DNA of 37,412 nt. Origin: Patescibacteria group bacterium (lineage in GTDB: Bacteria > Patescibacteriota > Microgenomatia > Woykebacterales > RBG-16-39-9b). This document shows positions 7,154 to 14,674 of the stretch, in pieces. Where the stretch lies: positions 1 through 37,412 of the forward strand of contig JACZRW010000005.1 in the NCBI GenBank assembly GCA_022574495.1, read 5' to 3'. How positions within the stretch are numbered: position 1 is the first letter of the stretch; every line of letters starts with the position of its first letter. Below the pieces are notes generated by a model. It was not told the origin of the DNA and made no database searches. It worked only from the letters and a program-made list of their open reading frames with translations. The translations under genes were made by a program, and so were the position numbers.

Positions 7154-7933
7154 TTAGATAAATTTGAATATTGCATTACTAATATAAAATATTCCTACTA
7201 AAAACAATACCATTGCGGAGACTTTCTTTATTTTTGGAGTAGCCGCCGAGATACCTTTGGGTAAACCCTTTACGTACCCAGTGAGACCCATGAAGACAAA
7301 CATCAGAGAGGCCATAACTGCCCCAGCAATAGCAAAACTAGTGATAGCCGGCTGAAAACCACCGCTAGTAAGAGCAGCCAAAGTTAAACCACCCAGTATG
7401 GGTATAGTGCAGCCAGAGCCGGCTAAAGTATAGCCAAATCCGTAAAGAAAGGCGTTTTTAAGGCCTCCTCCGCCTGTAGTAGCTATCTTTGGTGTCAGCT
7501 TTTCCAGAAGACCAAAGTGGAATTTATCAGAAATTTGATTGTAGGCTAAATAGATTAATAAAACGCCAATCACACCACGAATTATCCGTAAATTATTCTG
7601 GAGGAGTTCTCCTAAGGGTTGGCCAATAAACGCAATCACAAGGCCAACCAGCAGAAGTAGAGTGAGTAATCCACTAGCACTAACCAATCCAATCATAACG
7701 GGGCTTGCTTTAGCGTTTGACTTTAAATTAGCCGTTACCGCGGCCGGTAAAAGGGGAAAGGCGCAGGGTGAAAAGAAGCTAGCTAACCCGGCTACCACCG
7801 CTAGAGGGAAAAGGGAAAGTAATAGCTGGTCTTTGTTCATAAACCCAAGAAAGATGAAATATCCTAAAATACCAACTATTGCTAGTGTAATTACAGATAA
7901 AACTAACTTAAATAATCCTTTTGACTCTTGCAT
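7154..7933 (-). CDS. CcdA/DsbD-like thiol-transporting membrane protein
   Basis: 259 residues, mostly hydrophobic, about seven membrane helices. The two functional cysteines of the family are visible in symmetric settings: SPCAFPLLPA (Cys57) and GSGCTIPILGG (Cys175). Family members pass reducing equivalents from cytoplasmic thioredoxin across the membrane. The neighbouring thioredoxin-like gene fits this. Placement downstream of a MerA-like reductase also allows a role in mercury uptake or thiol repair, but that is inference. A Shine-Dalgarno, AGGAGATTT, precedes the ATG. No MerT/MerP-type transporter is seen. Confidence 0.82.
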   Translation of the reverse strand: MQESKGLFKLVLSVITLAIVGILGYFIFLGFMNKDQLLLSLFPLAVVAGLASFFSPCAFPLLPAAVTANLKSNAKASPVMIGLVSASGLLTLLLLVGLVIAFIGQPLGELLQNNLRIIRGVIGVLLIYLAYNQISDKFHFGLLEKLTPKIATTGGGGLKNAFLYGFGYTLAGSGCTIPILGGLTLAALTSGGFQPAITSFAIAGAVMASLMFVFMGLTGYVKGLPKGISAATPKIKKVSAMVLFLVGIFYISNAIFKFI

Positions 7934-7967
7934 AAATCTCCTATTTTACTGTCAACAGTTTTAACCT

Positions 7968-9416
7968 TTATTCCACACAACAACTTAATTTAGAAACATC
8001 TCTAAAAAAGTTCTGGGCGGCTAGCTTTATACTTTCAGATAAGGTAGGAAAGACGTGGGTTGTATCAATCACTTCTTCCAAAGTCATCTTATTTCTGACA
8101 ATCATAGTCGCTTCATGGATTAAATCGGCTGCTTCTGGTCCAAGTATATGAATACCGACTATTTTGTGATTTTCTCTCTCGGCAACAATTTTAACCAACC
8201 CCCGCGTATCGTTTATGATGGCTGCTTTTGGTACCAGTTCAAAACTAAGGATATTGCAAGTGCATCGCAAGCCGCCGCCAATTGCTTCTGCGTCTGTCTT
8301 GCCAACTCCAGCTAGATTTGGCGTAGTGAAAACGGCGTAAGGCACCGCTGAATAGTCCATTTTCTTTTTCTTTCCTTCAAGAGCGTTTTCAGCCGCTATC
8401 TTACCTTCTTTACCAGCAGTGGTCTCTAGCCGCAGCGGTTTGTCCGTAACATCACCTACCGCCCAGATGTGGGAAGCCGTTGTTTGCATACCGTCATCTA
8501 CTTTAACGGCTCCATTTTCATTAACCTTTACTTCTACACTTTTTAAATCTAAGTCTTTTGTATTCGGTGTCTTACCAGCCGCAAACATCAGCACTTCGCC
8601 TTTTGCTTCTTGCTCCTTCCCATCTACCGCAAAAGTTACTATTACTTCACCATTTTCCTTCCTTACCTTTTTACTATTGGCGTTGGTGATTATCTTTATA
8701 CCCTCTTCCTCAAGGTAACCTTGCATAGCTTCCGAAAGTTCTGGCTCGGTTCTTGGCATAATCGCCTTGCTTCTTTGTAGAATAGTTATTTTAGTTCCGA
8801 AGTGGTGGTACATCTGCCCAAACTCTAGTCCAACTGGCCCCGCGCCAATAATCACCATTGATTTAGGTGGTTTCTTGAGTTTTAGGGCGTCTATGTGAGT
8901 GATGTAGTCAACCTTTTCAATACCCTCTAAGGGTAGAGGTAAAGCAGTAGAGCCAGTAGCAATAACAAACTTTTTTCCGTATAGCTTTTTGTCTCCGACA
9001 ACTACTTCGTTTTTTGAAACAAACTTTGCCCTGCCTTCAAGATGAGTAACATTTTCCAGATTGGACAGTACTTGTGTATATTTATCGTGCCTCATTTTAT
9101 CCACTAAGCCAAGTTCGTGTTTTATAGCTTTTTCAAAGTTTACCTCGAGCTTTCCAGAAATTGCATCAAAACCGTGGTTTCCGTAGTAAGCAATCTCACC
9201 AATTTTTAGTAAAATTTTACTTGGCACACAACCAACATTTACACAGGTACCACCAAGAGGCAACCCAGCATTAACTAAAGCGGTTTTTGCCCCCTTTTCA
9301 TTAGCAGTAATTGCTGCTGCGAAAGCACCCGCACCACCACCAAGAACTATTAAATCAAAGCTTCGACTTTGCTCAGCTTTGACCCTGAGTGTAATCGAAG
9401 GGTTAAACTTTTCCAT
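7968..9416 (-). CDS. merA: Mercuric reductase-like flavoprotein disulfide reductase
   Basis: 482 residues. An FAD-binding GGGAGAFAAA lies near residues 26-35, the redox pair is GGTCVNVGCVPSK (Cys58, Cys63), an NAD(P)H-binding GAGPVGLEFG follows, and the second FAD motif is WAVGDVTD. The C-terminus ends KLSCCVE: the vicinal Cys pair (479-480) characteristic of MerA, which hands Hg(II) to the active site for reduction to Hg(0). Dihydrolipoamide dehydrogenases lack this pair. The NmerA metal-binding domain is absent. The start is set by AGGAGG just upstream. The first 18 residues (MEKFNPSITLRVKAEQSR) precede the normal family start and are encoded by a palindromic repeat. The gene lies downstream of an ArsR-type regulator and two microproteins. 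Confidence 0.87.
   Translation of the reverse strand: MEKFNPSITLRVKAEQSRSFDLIVLGGGAGAFAAAITANEKGAKTALVNAGLPLGGTCVNVGCVPSKILLKIGEIAYYGNHGFDAISGKLEVNFEKAIKHELGLVDKMRHDKYTQVLSNLENVTHLEGRAKFVSKNEVVVGDKKLYGKKFVIATGSTALPLPLEGIEKVDYITHIDALKLKKPPKSMVIIGAGPVGLEFGQMYHHFGTKITILQRSKAIMPRTEPELSEAMQGYLEEEGIKIITNANSKKVRKENGEVIVTFAVDGKEQEAKGEVLMFAAGKTPNTKDLDLKSVEVKVNENGAVKVDDGMQTTASHIWAVGDVTDKPLRLETTAGKEGKIAAENALEGKKKKMDYSAVPYAVFTTPNLAGVGKTDAEAIGGGLRCTCNILSFELVPKAAIINDTRGLVKIVAERENHKIVGIHILGPEAADLIHEATMIVRNKMTLEEVIDTTHVFPTLSESIKLAAQNFFRDVSKLSCCVE
9361..9403. repeat. REP-like palindromic element inside the merA start
   Basis: CTTCGA...CTCAG...CTGAG...TCGAAG forms an imperfect palindrome. A related copy lies at about 30950-31005, sharing CTCAGGGT and GCTGAGCAAAGTCGAA. 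Here it is translated as residues 5-18 of the reductase. Confidence 0.75.
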
Positions 9417-9453
9417 AAAAACCTCCTAATTCTATATGCCTTTCAGAAGACTT

Positions 9454-9549
9454 TTAATTATCTTCTTTAGTTTCTGTTTTTTGGTTGCAACAATTACAAC
9501 TGTGGTCTTCTTTTATTTTCTCCTCGATTTTCTTTTTTTCTTCGTCCAT
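9454..9549 (-). CDS. Cysteine-rich microprotein (31 residues)
   Basis: A small gene read directly from the sequence. A strong Shine-Dalgarno (GAGGAGGTG) stands before the ATG and the frame closes with TAA 37 bases before merA. The product is a highly charged Glu/Lys helix followed by HSCNCCN, three cysteines and a histidine in five residues, then a charged tail. The cysteine cluster suggests soft-metal binding, and its place between an ArsR-type regulator and a MerA-like reductase supports a mercury or arsenic chaperone. I know of no named family for it; expression is inferred from the ribosome site. Confidence 0.65.
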   Translation of the reverse strand: MDEEKKKIEEKIKEDHSCNCCNQKTETKEDN

Positions 9550-9575
9550 TATATTCACCTCCTCACCACATTTTT

Positions 9576-9683
9576 TTATAGATAAAAAGCATTTATTTGA
9601 AAATAAATCAAATAGACTCCAACCAAAACAAGTCCAGCTCCTAAACTAGATTTTGAAAGTTCCTTCTTCAGATGCCTGTCCAT
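9576..9683 (-). CDS. Single-helix membrane microprotein (35 residues)
   Basis: The ATG lies 5 bases after the arsR stop codon. The product starts with a basic stretch (MDRHLKKELSKSS) and continues as one hydrophobic segment (LGAGLVLVGVYLIYF), ending QINAFYL. The shape is that of a single-pass membrane peptide with its N-terminus inside. It lies between the regulator and the cysteine-rich microprotein in the same operon. It could act in metal uptake or as an anchor for its neighbours; no family is recognised. No clear Shine-Dalgarno is seen, so coupling to arsR translation is likely. Confidence 0.55.
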   Translation of the reverse strand: MDRHLKKELSKSSLGAGLVLVGVYLIYFQINAFYL

Positions 9684-9688
9684 AAAAC

Positions 9689-9991
9689 TTACAGAATTTG
9701 ACTCTTTAAAACTTCGTTAAAGGGTGATTTTGATAAGGAATAAAATATTGTTTGACCATTCCGACGGGTATCCACTAAGTCGACTCCTTTTAGCTTAGAC
9801 AGTGAGTGAGAGACAGCCGAAACTGAAATATCTAAAATCTTAGCAATATTAGAAACAGCTAATTCATCATAACTACAGAGTAGGTAGCAAATCTTTATCC
9901 TGGTTGGGTCGCCAACGACACCAAACTGAGCGGCACATTCTTCCAAGACAGCCTTATTTTTTAATTCTTTTTTTACTTTTACCAAATCCAT
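9689..9991 (-). CDS. ArsR/SmtB-type metal-responsive repressor
   Basis: 100 residues. A winged helix-turn-helix of the ArsR type: GDPTRIKICYLLCSYDELAVSNIAKILDISVSAVSHSLSKLKGVDLVDTRRNGQTIFYSL. Cysteines near the N-terminus (VLEECAAQFG, Cys18) and in the helix before the reader helix (KICYLLCSYDE, about Cys35 and Cys39) resemble those that bind soft metals in ArsR/CadC/MerR-type sensors. Proteins of the family leave DNA when metal binds. An inverted repeat overlaps its own -10, so it should repress the whole operon through merA, ccdA and the thioredoxin gene. Confidence 0.85.
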   Translation of the reverse strand: MDLVKVKKELKNKAVLEECAAQFGVVGDPTRIKICYLLCSYDELAVSNIAKILDISVSAVSHSLSKLKGVDLVDTRRNGQTIFYSLSKSPFNEVLKSQIL

Positions 9992-10006
9992 AGTTATATA
10001 CTTCTA

Positions 10007-10028
10007 TATTTGAACAAGTATTCAAATA
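10007..10028. promoter_or_regulatory. Operator: perfect 8-bp inverted repeat
   Basis: TATTTGAA, 6 bases, TTCAAATA. Its distal arm overlaps the -10 of the mer-type operon. This spacing is typical of ArsR-family operators; binding is inferred. Confidence 0.75.
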
Positions 10029-10054
10029 CTATCAAGTGGGGTATTATTTGTCAA
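10026..10054 (-). promoter_or_regulatory. Promoter of the mer-type operon
   Basis: On the reverse strand TTGACA (10054-10049), 17 bases, TAGTAT (10031-10026). Unlike most promoters in the window it leaves a leader of roughly 30 bases, room for repressor binding. Confidence 0.75.
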
Positions 10055-10154
10055 CCATTAGAAAGTTTTGGATTTCATGGCTATCTTTGATAGACGTAAA
10101 ACATCAAACTTGTTCGATATTTTATCATTAAAGTAGAAGAGTATTAGCAACTGA

Positions 10155-10204
10155 TTGGACCTAAAAGTACAGAGTAACCACTTACTGAGATTAGATCTGA
10201 AATA
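10155..10204. repeat. 50-bp dispersed repeat, copy 2
   Basis: Matches 3965-4014 at 42 of 50 positions. The central palindrome is partly kept as AGTAA-CCAC-TTACT, which still pairs. Confidence 0.7.
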
Positions 10205-10231
10205 TATATAATATTAATTAGGACACTAGAA

Positions 10232-10261
10232 TTGGAAGTTGAACCTGAGGTGTGGTAGAAT
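10232..10261 (+). promoter_or_regulatory. Promoter of the subtilase operon, leaderless type
   Basis: TTGGAA, 18 bases, extended -10 TGGTAGAAT (hexamer 10256-10261), then 9 bases to the ATG at 10271. No Shine-Dalgarno. Confidence 0.6.
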
Positions 10262-10270
10262 TTTGCACAC

Positions 10271-12463
10271 ATGCAAATTCGAAAACCCATATATTTCCTT
10301 ATCCTTCTGCCAATTTTCATCTTTCTAATCTTCCCTGTGGTGAGCTTGTCGAATCCATTGTTTGGCCAGGGAACACAAACCCCTTCTGCTACTACCAGCC
10401 AAGAATTTTTTAAAGCCCCTGAAAAATTTAACAAGGTTGACCGAAATAAAAATAAAATCATGGATCATCTGGAAGGATTGATAGGTCCGGCGGTAGCAAC
10501 AGATAGATTTGATGTGCTCGTAATGCTGAATAAACCACTCACTCTACTACCAACCCTCAAAGCTCGCCATGGCGATTTCATTACCAAGTTTGAATACTCC
10601 TCTATCAATGGCTTCGCTACCAATTTAACCAAAGGGCAAATTATTGCTTTATCAAAAGATGTAGATGTAAAGCTGGTAGAATTTGATGCTCTCGCCTTTC
10701 CTCATCTAGACAGTGCCCAAAATTGGTTTGGCACTGCCAAAGCCAGAGCCGATTTCTCCCTGGATGGAGATGCCGCCGGAGATGGAGCCAAGACTTATTC
10801 AAAAGACGATGTGGTGATTGCCATTTTAGATACCGGTATCGATCCAAACCACGTTGATTTGGATGGGGGTAAAATCATTGCCTGGCGAGACGCCACGATA
10901 AATAATGATCAGTCCGGCCCTTATGATGAGCTGGAGGACTGTGCCGGACATGGCAGTCATGTCTCTTCCATAGCGGCTGGTGAAGGAGACGGAGATGCAA
11001 ATTTTATAGGGGTAGCACCTGGAGCAGCTTTGGTTGGGGTGAAAGTTTTGAGTAACCGAGATGTTACAATCCAAAACCAAACAGTTGAATTATGTACCGC
11101 CGCAACTTCTGAAATTGTTTCTGGGGTTCAATGGATAATTGCTAATAAAGATACTTATGGTATAGACATCGGAAATATGAGTCTGGGTACTTCTGTATGT
11201 TCGGATGGAAATGATATGCTATCAACTGTTGTTAATTCAGCGGTTAATGCTGGCATTGCAATGTTTACCTCGGCAGGAAACTCTGGGCCGGGGCCATGCA
11301 CCATTGGTTCTCCAGCTGCTGCAGAAAAAGTGGTTACAGTCGGCGCAATGGCCGATGTAACTCCAATGACGACTTCAGTCAGCTTTGGATGTGGCCCAGC
11401 CCCTTTTCGGGGATTTTATTTGGTCTGCTTTTCTTCTAGAGGTGAGACTATAGATGGCAGGATAAAACCAGATATCGCTGCACCTGGTGTTTTTATAAAA
11501 GCCGCCTCTGCTTTTTCTGGAAATGATTATAAAACTTTTTCCGGAACGTCCATGGCTTCTCCATTTGCTGCCGGTGTTGCAGCTTTAATACTTGATGCCC
11601 ATCCAAACCACACTCCAGCTCAAGTGAAATCGACCATTGAAAGCACTGCTTCTGATTGGGGACCAGCCGGAAAAGACGTAGATTACGGGGCAGGAAGACT
11701 GCAAGCCTATGAAGCGATAAAATTAGCCGGGTCTTTCTCTGGGACCGGACCTATGGTTCCATCTCACACTTTCACAGCCGACTCTTTGTCCAATAGAAAT
11801 AGGCAAGATTCTTGGGATATTGTGGTAACAGACCCTTCCTTGCCTATTGCCATTACTATGATCATGCCAGACTGGGAGAGATTCGATAAACCAGATTTTG
11901 ATATGAGACTACGAGATCCAAACGGAACAGAAATCGCTACATCAATTAGCGCTACACGGCAAGAAACAATTGGTATCCAACCAGCCTTGGCTGGGATATA
12001 TCAATTAGAAGTCTACATTTTTAGAAGTAATGGTCCTTATTTCTTCGATGTTTCCTTTGGCGAAGCTGCTATTGCAATACTTCTGAATACAGATGGCACC
12101 ACTCCTTTTGGTGCTATTGCTCTTGGACAAACTATAGATACCACTGCCTCTGGAACAGATGATGTGCAAACCATACAAGTACTAGCTGGTCCAGCGGATC
12201 TAAATATTAAATCCACCAATTTTTCTGATGGAGCAAATACTTGGTTTTTAAATACTACAAATGGAGCCGACCAAGTGCTTTGGGAATTTTCAGAAGATGG
12301 GTTACTTTGGAATCCATTTACATCTTCCGGTACTTTGTTTCCCTATGGCAATGTTGCTCAAGGCGCCACAAAGGATATATACTTTAGGCTGACACTGCCA
12401 AATACAACTTCTAGTAATAAGGAGCATTCTGCCACGGTGACTATCGTAGCTACCGAACCATAA
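10271..12463 (+). CDS. Secreted subtilisin-like serine protease (S8 family)
   Basis: 730 residues. A hydrophobic signal segment lies at about 6-24. An I9-like propeptide region follows ([10 protein letters not shown]...[16 protein letters not shown]). The S8 catalytic domain has Asp187 ([11 protein letters not shown]), His227 (GHGSHVSS), the oxyanion Asn337 (SAGNSGPG) and Ser427 ([13 protein letters not shown]), all intact. After about residue 505 there is a beta-rich region resembling a pre-peptidase C-terminal domain, then an Ig-like tail. The protein should be exported and self-processed, acting at or outside the cell surface. Two secreted proteins follow in the same direction with small gaps, so this looks like a three-gene surface operon. 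Substrate unknown. Confidence 0.92.
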   Translation: MQIRKPIYFLILLPIFIFLIFPVVSLSNPLFGQGTQTPSATTSQEFFKAPEKFNKVDRNKNKIMDHLEGLIGPAVATDRFDVLVMLNKPLTLLPTLKARHGDFITKFEYSSINGFATNLTKGQIIALSKDVDVKLVEFDALAFPHLDSAQNWFGTAKARADFSLDGDAAGDGAKTYSKDDVVIAILDTGIDPNHVDLDGGKIIAWRDATINNDQSGPYDELEDCAGHGSHVSSIAAGEGDGDANFIGVAPGAALVGVKVLSNRDVTIQNQTVELCTAATSEIVSGVQWIIANKDTYGIDIGNMSLGTSVCSDGNDMLSTVVNSAVNAGIAMFTSAGNSGPGPCTIGSPAAAEKVVTVGAMADVTPMTTSVSFGCGPAPFRGFYLVCFSSRGETIDGRIKPDIAAPGVFIKAASAFSGNDYKTFSGTSMASPFAAGVAALILDAHPNHTPAQVKSTIESTASDWGPAGKDVDYGAGRLQAYEAIKLAGSFSGTGPMVPSHTFTADSLSNRNRQDSWDIVVTDPSLPIAITMIMPDWERFDKPDFDMRLRDPNGTEIATSISATRQETIGIQPALAGIYQLEVYIFRSNGPYFFDVSFGEAAIAILLNTDGTTPFGAIALGQTIDTTASGTDDVQTIQVLAGPADLNIKSTNFSDGANTWFLNTTNGADQVLWEFSEDGLLWNPFTSSGTLFPYGNVAQGATKDIYFRLTLPNTTSSNKEHSATVTIVATEP

Positions 12464-12488
12464 AACAAATGAAAGGCGGTGAATTATT

Positions 12489-13103
12489 TTGAAATCAATT
12501 ACTTTAACTTTATTATTTATTTTTATCCTAGGAATTATCTTTCCGGCCACCAGTATGGCCAAACTAGGTGTTGGCGTGGGCCTTGGGAAAGTGGATATTG
12601 ACGAAGAACTTTCTCCAGGTGGGATTTACAATCTCCCTACTCTACCGGTTCTAAATACCGGAGACGAGGATGCAGACTATGAAGTCTCGGTTACTTTTCG
12701 ATCAGACCAAGAAGAGCTTAAGCCAGAAGCAGGCTGGTTTTCTTTCTCTCCCCAAAGCTTTCCTTTGAAAGCCGGGGAAAGCCAGCAAGTAGAAATATCT
12801 TTAACACTACCGTTAAATACCAGACCCGGAGACTACTTTGCTTTTCTAGAGGCTTCTCCAAAAGTTTCCGGTGAAGGAGTATCTGTCGGTGTAGCGGCGG
12901 CAACAAAGCTAAACTTCACTGTAAAACCAGCCAATATCTTGCAGGCGATTATTGAAAGGATCCGACGATTCTTTGAGCAAAATGCTCCAGCTTCATATGT
13001 TGTCGGTGGAATCGCCGCTTTGGTTATTGTCTTTGCTATTGGAAGGCGATATGTCGATCTACGAATTGGATTAAAAAAAGGTAAGAGTAAAAAAGGAGGC
13101 TAA
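12489..13103 (+). CDS. Secreted beta-sandwich protein with C-terminal membrane anchor
   Basis: 204 residues, TTG start chosen because GGCGGTG lies at the right distance. The signal segment is about residues 4-24 (TLTLLFIFILGIIFPATSMA). The body resembles the Ig-like/DUF916-type or COG1470-like sandwich: LPTLPVLNTGDEDADYEVSV...WFSFSPQSFPLKAGESQQVEISLTLPLNTRPGDYFAFLEA. A single membrane helix follows (about 166-186, ASYVVGGIAALVIVFAIG), then a basic tail (KKGKSKKGG) that would stay in the cytoplasm. The layout is of a surface protein tethered at its C-terminus. It follows the protease gene by 25 bases and may be its partner or substrate, which is inference. Confidence 0.78.
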   Translation: MKSITLTLLFIFILGIIFPATSMAKLGVGVGLGKVDIDEELSPGGIYNLPTLPVLNTGDEDADYEVSVTFRSDQEELKPEAGWFSFSPQSFPLKAGESQQVEISLTLPLNTRPGDYFAFLEASPKVSGEGVSVGVAAATKLNFTVKPANILQAIIERIRRFFEQNAPASYVVGGIAALVIVFAIGRRYVDLRIGLKKGKSKKGG

Positions 13104-13109
13104 CTCTAG

Positions 13110-13565
13110 GTGAAATTTTTATCCCTGCCCACCGCTTTACTAATCGTAATACTTACGTTAGTACCTTCTGTCTTTGCTCAAAGTGCAACACTAACCGCGA
13201 CAGTTACCCCAAATCCGCTTCATGTAGAAGTAGTCGCCCCCAGCAATGTAATTGTCGGAGAGGGGTTTGAAATCCAAGTCCTAGTTTCCAATTTTGGAAC
13301 TACAAAAGTTAGAAGCACCTCAATTACCATCAACTCACCCAAAAATCTTAAAATCAATGGGAAAAAGAAAGGGTTAGGAACTATTGATCCAGGAAAATCA
13401 AAAATAGCCACTTGGAAAGCAAGACTCTTATCTCCCGGAAATTATTTTATTCATGCAGATGTAAGTGCCAGACTAGGTAAGAAGTCAATTTCTACTTCTG
13501 ATACTTCTCTAGTTTCTTCAACTGAATCTTTTCTAGCTTTTTGGTTCAGCTTTCTTTTCCCCTAG
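13110..13565 (+). CDS. Secreted Ig-like (CARDB-type) protein
   Basis: 151 residues, GTG start with AAAGGAGG ahead of it. Signal peptide at about 4-23, with a likely cleavage after VFAQ. The rest is one beta-sandwich domain: PSNVIVGEGFEIQVLVSNFGTTKVRSTSITINSP...KGLGTIDPGKSKIATWKARLLSPGNYFIHADV, the pattern of CARDB/Ig-like adhesion modules. A hydrophobic C-terminus (FLAFWFSFLFP) may be a membrane anchor. It starts 6 bases after the preceding gene and belongs to the protease operon. No catalytic motif. Confidence 0.72.
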   Translation: MKFLSLPTALLIVILTLVPSVFAQSATLTATVTPNPLHVEVVAPSNVIVGEGFEIQVLVSNFGTTKVRSTSITINSPKNLKINGKKKGLGTIDPGKSKIATWKARLLSPGNYFIHADVSARLGKKSISTSDTSLVSSTESFLAFWFSFLFP

Positions 13566-13614
13566 ATAAATTAGTAACTAAACAACATAAATTTACTTTA
13601 ATCTAAGCTAGTGG

Positions 13615-13620
13615 TAAAAT
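13615..13620 (+). promoter_or_regulatory. Extended -10 of yidD, leaderless type
   Basis: TGGTAAAAT (hexamer 13615-13620), then 7 bases to the ATG at 13628. Confidence 0.6.
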
Positions 13621-13627
13621 ATGCACG

Positions 13628-13846
13628 ATGAAGAAAATATTAATTGATTCTGTACGTTTGTATCAAAAGGCAATATCACCTCTGCTAGGAACAAATTGCC
13701 TTTATAGCCCAACTTGTTCTCAATATGCAGTTGAAACGCTAGAGGAGAAACCGGCGTGGATTGCCGTTCCAAAAATCACGGCTAGGATTTTAAGTTGTAA
13801 TCCGATAAACGGGTTTATTAAATACAAGAGAGCTAGTGACATCTAA
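13628..13846 (+). CDS. yidD: Membrane protein insertion efficiency factor YidD
   Basis: 72 residues, usual length. Family landmarks: an N-terminal amphipathic helix (MKKILIDSVRLYQKAISPLLG), CLYSPTCSQYAVETLEE with the conserved Cys/Pro/Thr/Cys/Ser/Tyr set, then RILSCNPIN, the family's C-P/NP motif. YidD helps YidC insert proteins into the membrane. In many bacteria it sits with rpmH-rnpA-yidC; here it stands alone. Confidence 0.9.
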   Translation: MKKILIDSVRLYQKAISPLLGTNCLYSPTCSQYAVETLEEKPAWIAVPKITARILSCNPINGFIKYKRASDI

Positions 13847-13851
13847 TTATT

Positions 13852-13880
13852 TACTCTCTTTGAGAGAGGGTTTCCTTTTA
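13852..13880 (+). terminator. Terminator after yidD
   Basis: CTCTC-TTT-GAGAG stem followed by a T-rich tail just after the yidD stop. Confidence 0.55.
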
Positions 13881-13889
13881 TGCTATAAT
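13881..13889 (+). promoter_or_regulatory. Extended -10 promoter
   Basis: TGCTATAAT, a perfect extended -10. The next gene starts 27 bases on and has its own Shine-Dalgarno, so this unit has a leader. Confidence 0.6.
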
Positions 13890-13915
13890 TGACTCCATCG
13901 AGAGGAGGTGAAACT

Positions 13916-14491
13916 ATGCTATCTTCAATTGCAGAAAACGCTAAAAATTCCCTAGTAAATACTATTTCCGGTGCAGCTGATATTATAGCAGCGGTCCGAG
14001 ATGATACTAAAAAACAAGTAATCGACACTGTTAAAGGTGCTGGTGACGTAGCTACTTCTTCTCTAGAAACGGTTGCAGATGTCGCCAGCGGCGCAGTAGC
14101 CGCAGTGGTGCAAACCGGAAAGTCGGTAGCCGATGGATCCGCCCAGGTTGTGGAAAGTTCAATCGAAGCCGTATCCGAAGTTGGTGGTGACGCAGGAACT
14201 GCAGCCAAGGAAGCATCTATCGGTACTATTAAAGGTGCATCAGAGGTAGGTGGTGATCTTGGTGAGGCAGCTATTTCCGCTGTTAGAGGATCTATTGATG
14301 CTGCCGGAAAAATCGGCGGTGACACTGGAAAACTAGCTACCGAAGCGGCCGTTGGTACCGTCAAAGCCGCAGACGAAATAGGTTCTGAGGCAGGATCGGC
14401 GGTCCGAAAGGCTCTACTAAATAGTGCTGCCCTTCCAAGGCAAATCATAGAAGCCGCAATTTCTGGAAAACCTGGTACAGAAAAGGAATAA
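13916..14491 (+). CDS. Ala/Gly-rich protein with four 22-residue repeats
   Basis: 191 residues. The ATG at 13916 is chosen because GGAGGTG lies just before it. The sequence is Ala/Ser/Val/Gly-rich with no hydrophobic core. Residues 82-169 contain four consecutive 22-residue units such as SIEAVSEVGGDAGTAAKEASIG, TIKGASEVGGDLGEAAISAVRG, SIDAAGKIGGDTGKLATEAAVG and TVKAADEIGSEAGSAVRKALLN. The upstream half has looser versions (VKGAGDVATSSLETVADVASG). Such repeats are expected to form amphipathic helices, as in LEA-like or phasin-like proteins. A function in stress protection or surface binding is a guess. Confidence 0.78.
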   Translation: MLSSIAENAKNSLVNTISGAADIIAAVRDDTKKQVIDTVKGAGDVATSSLETVADVASGAVAAVVQTGKSVADGSAQVVESSIEAVSEVGGDAGTAAKEASIGTIKGASEVGGDLGEAAISAVRGSIDAAGKIGGDTGKLATEAAVGTVKAADEIGSEAGSAVRKALLNSAALPRQIIEAAISGKPGTEKE

Positions 14492-14660
14492 TTTTGGGGT
14501 ATAAACAAACTATTCGTATAATAATTATGCGCTATATGTGATTTGGAATTTTGTAGGATCACGTAATTACAATTGAAGTACTCTTTTTTTATTCCGTTTA
14601 TTGGATTCCGAAATTAATCCCTTGCTTAATAAAAAATATGATCTATAATCATATGGATAT

Positions 14661-14666
14661 TAATAT
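14661..14666 (+). promoter_or_regulatory. -10 hexamer, leaderless type
   Basis: TAATAT, 8 bases before the ATG at 14675. A further TATAAT at 14644-14649 is an alternative. Confidence 0.4.
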
Positions 14667-14674
14667 ATCTTGTT

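Noticed and set aside
13843-14562. A 239-residue reverse-strand ORF
   Set aside because: It is the antisense shadow of the 22-residue-repeat protein. The forward gene has a perfect extended -10 and a Shine-Dalgarno; the reverse one has neither.
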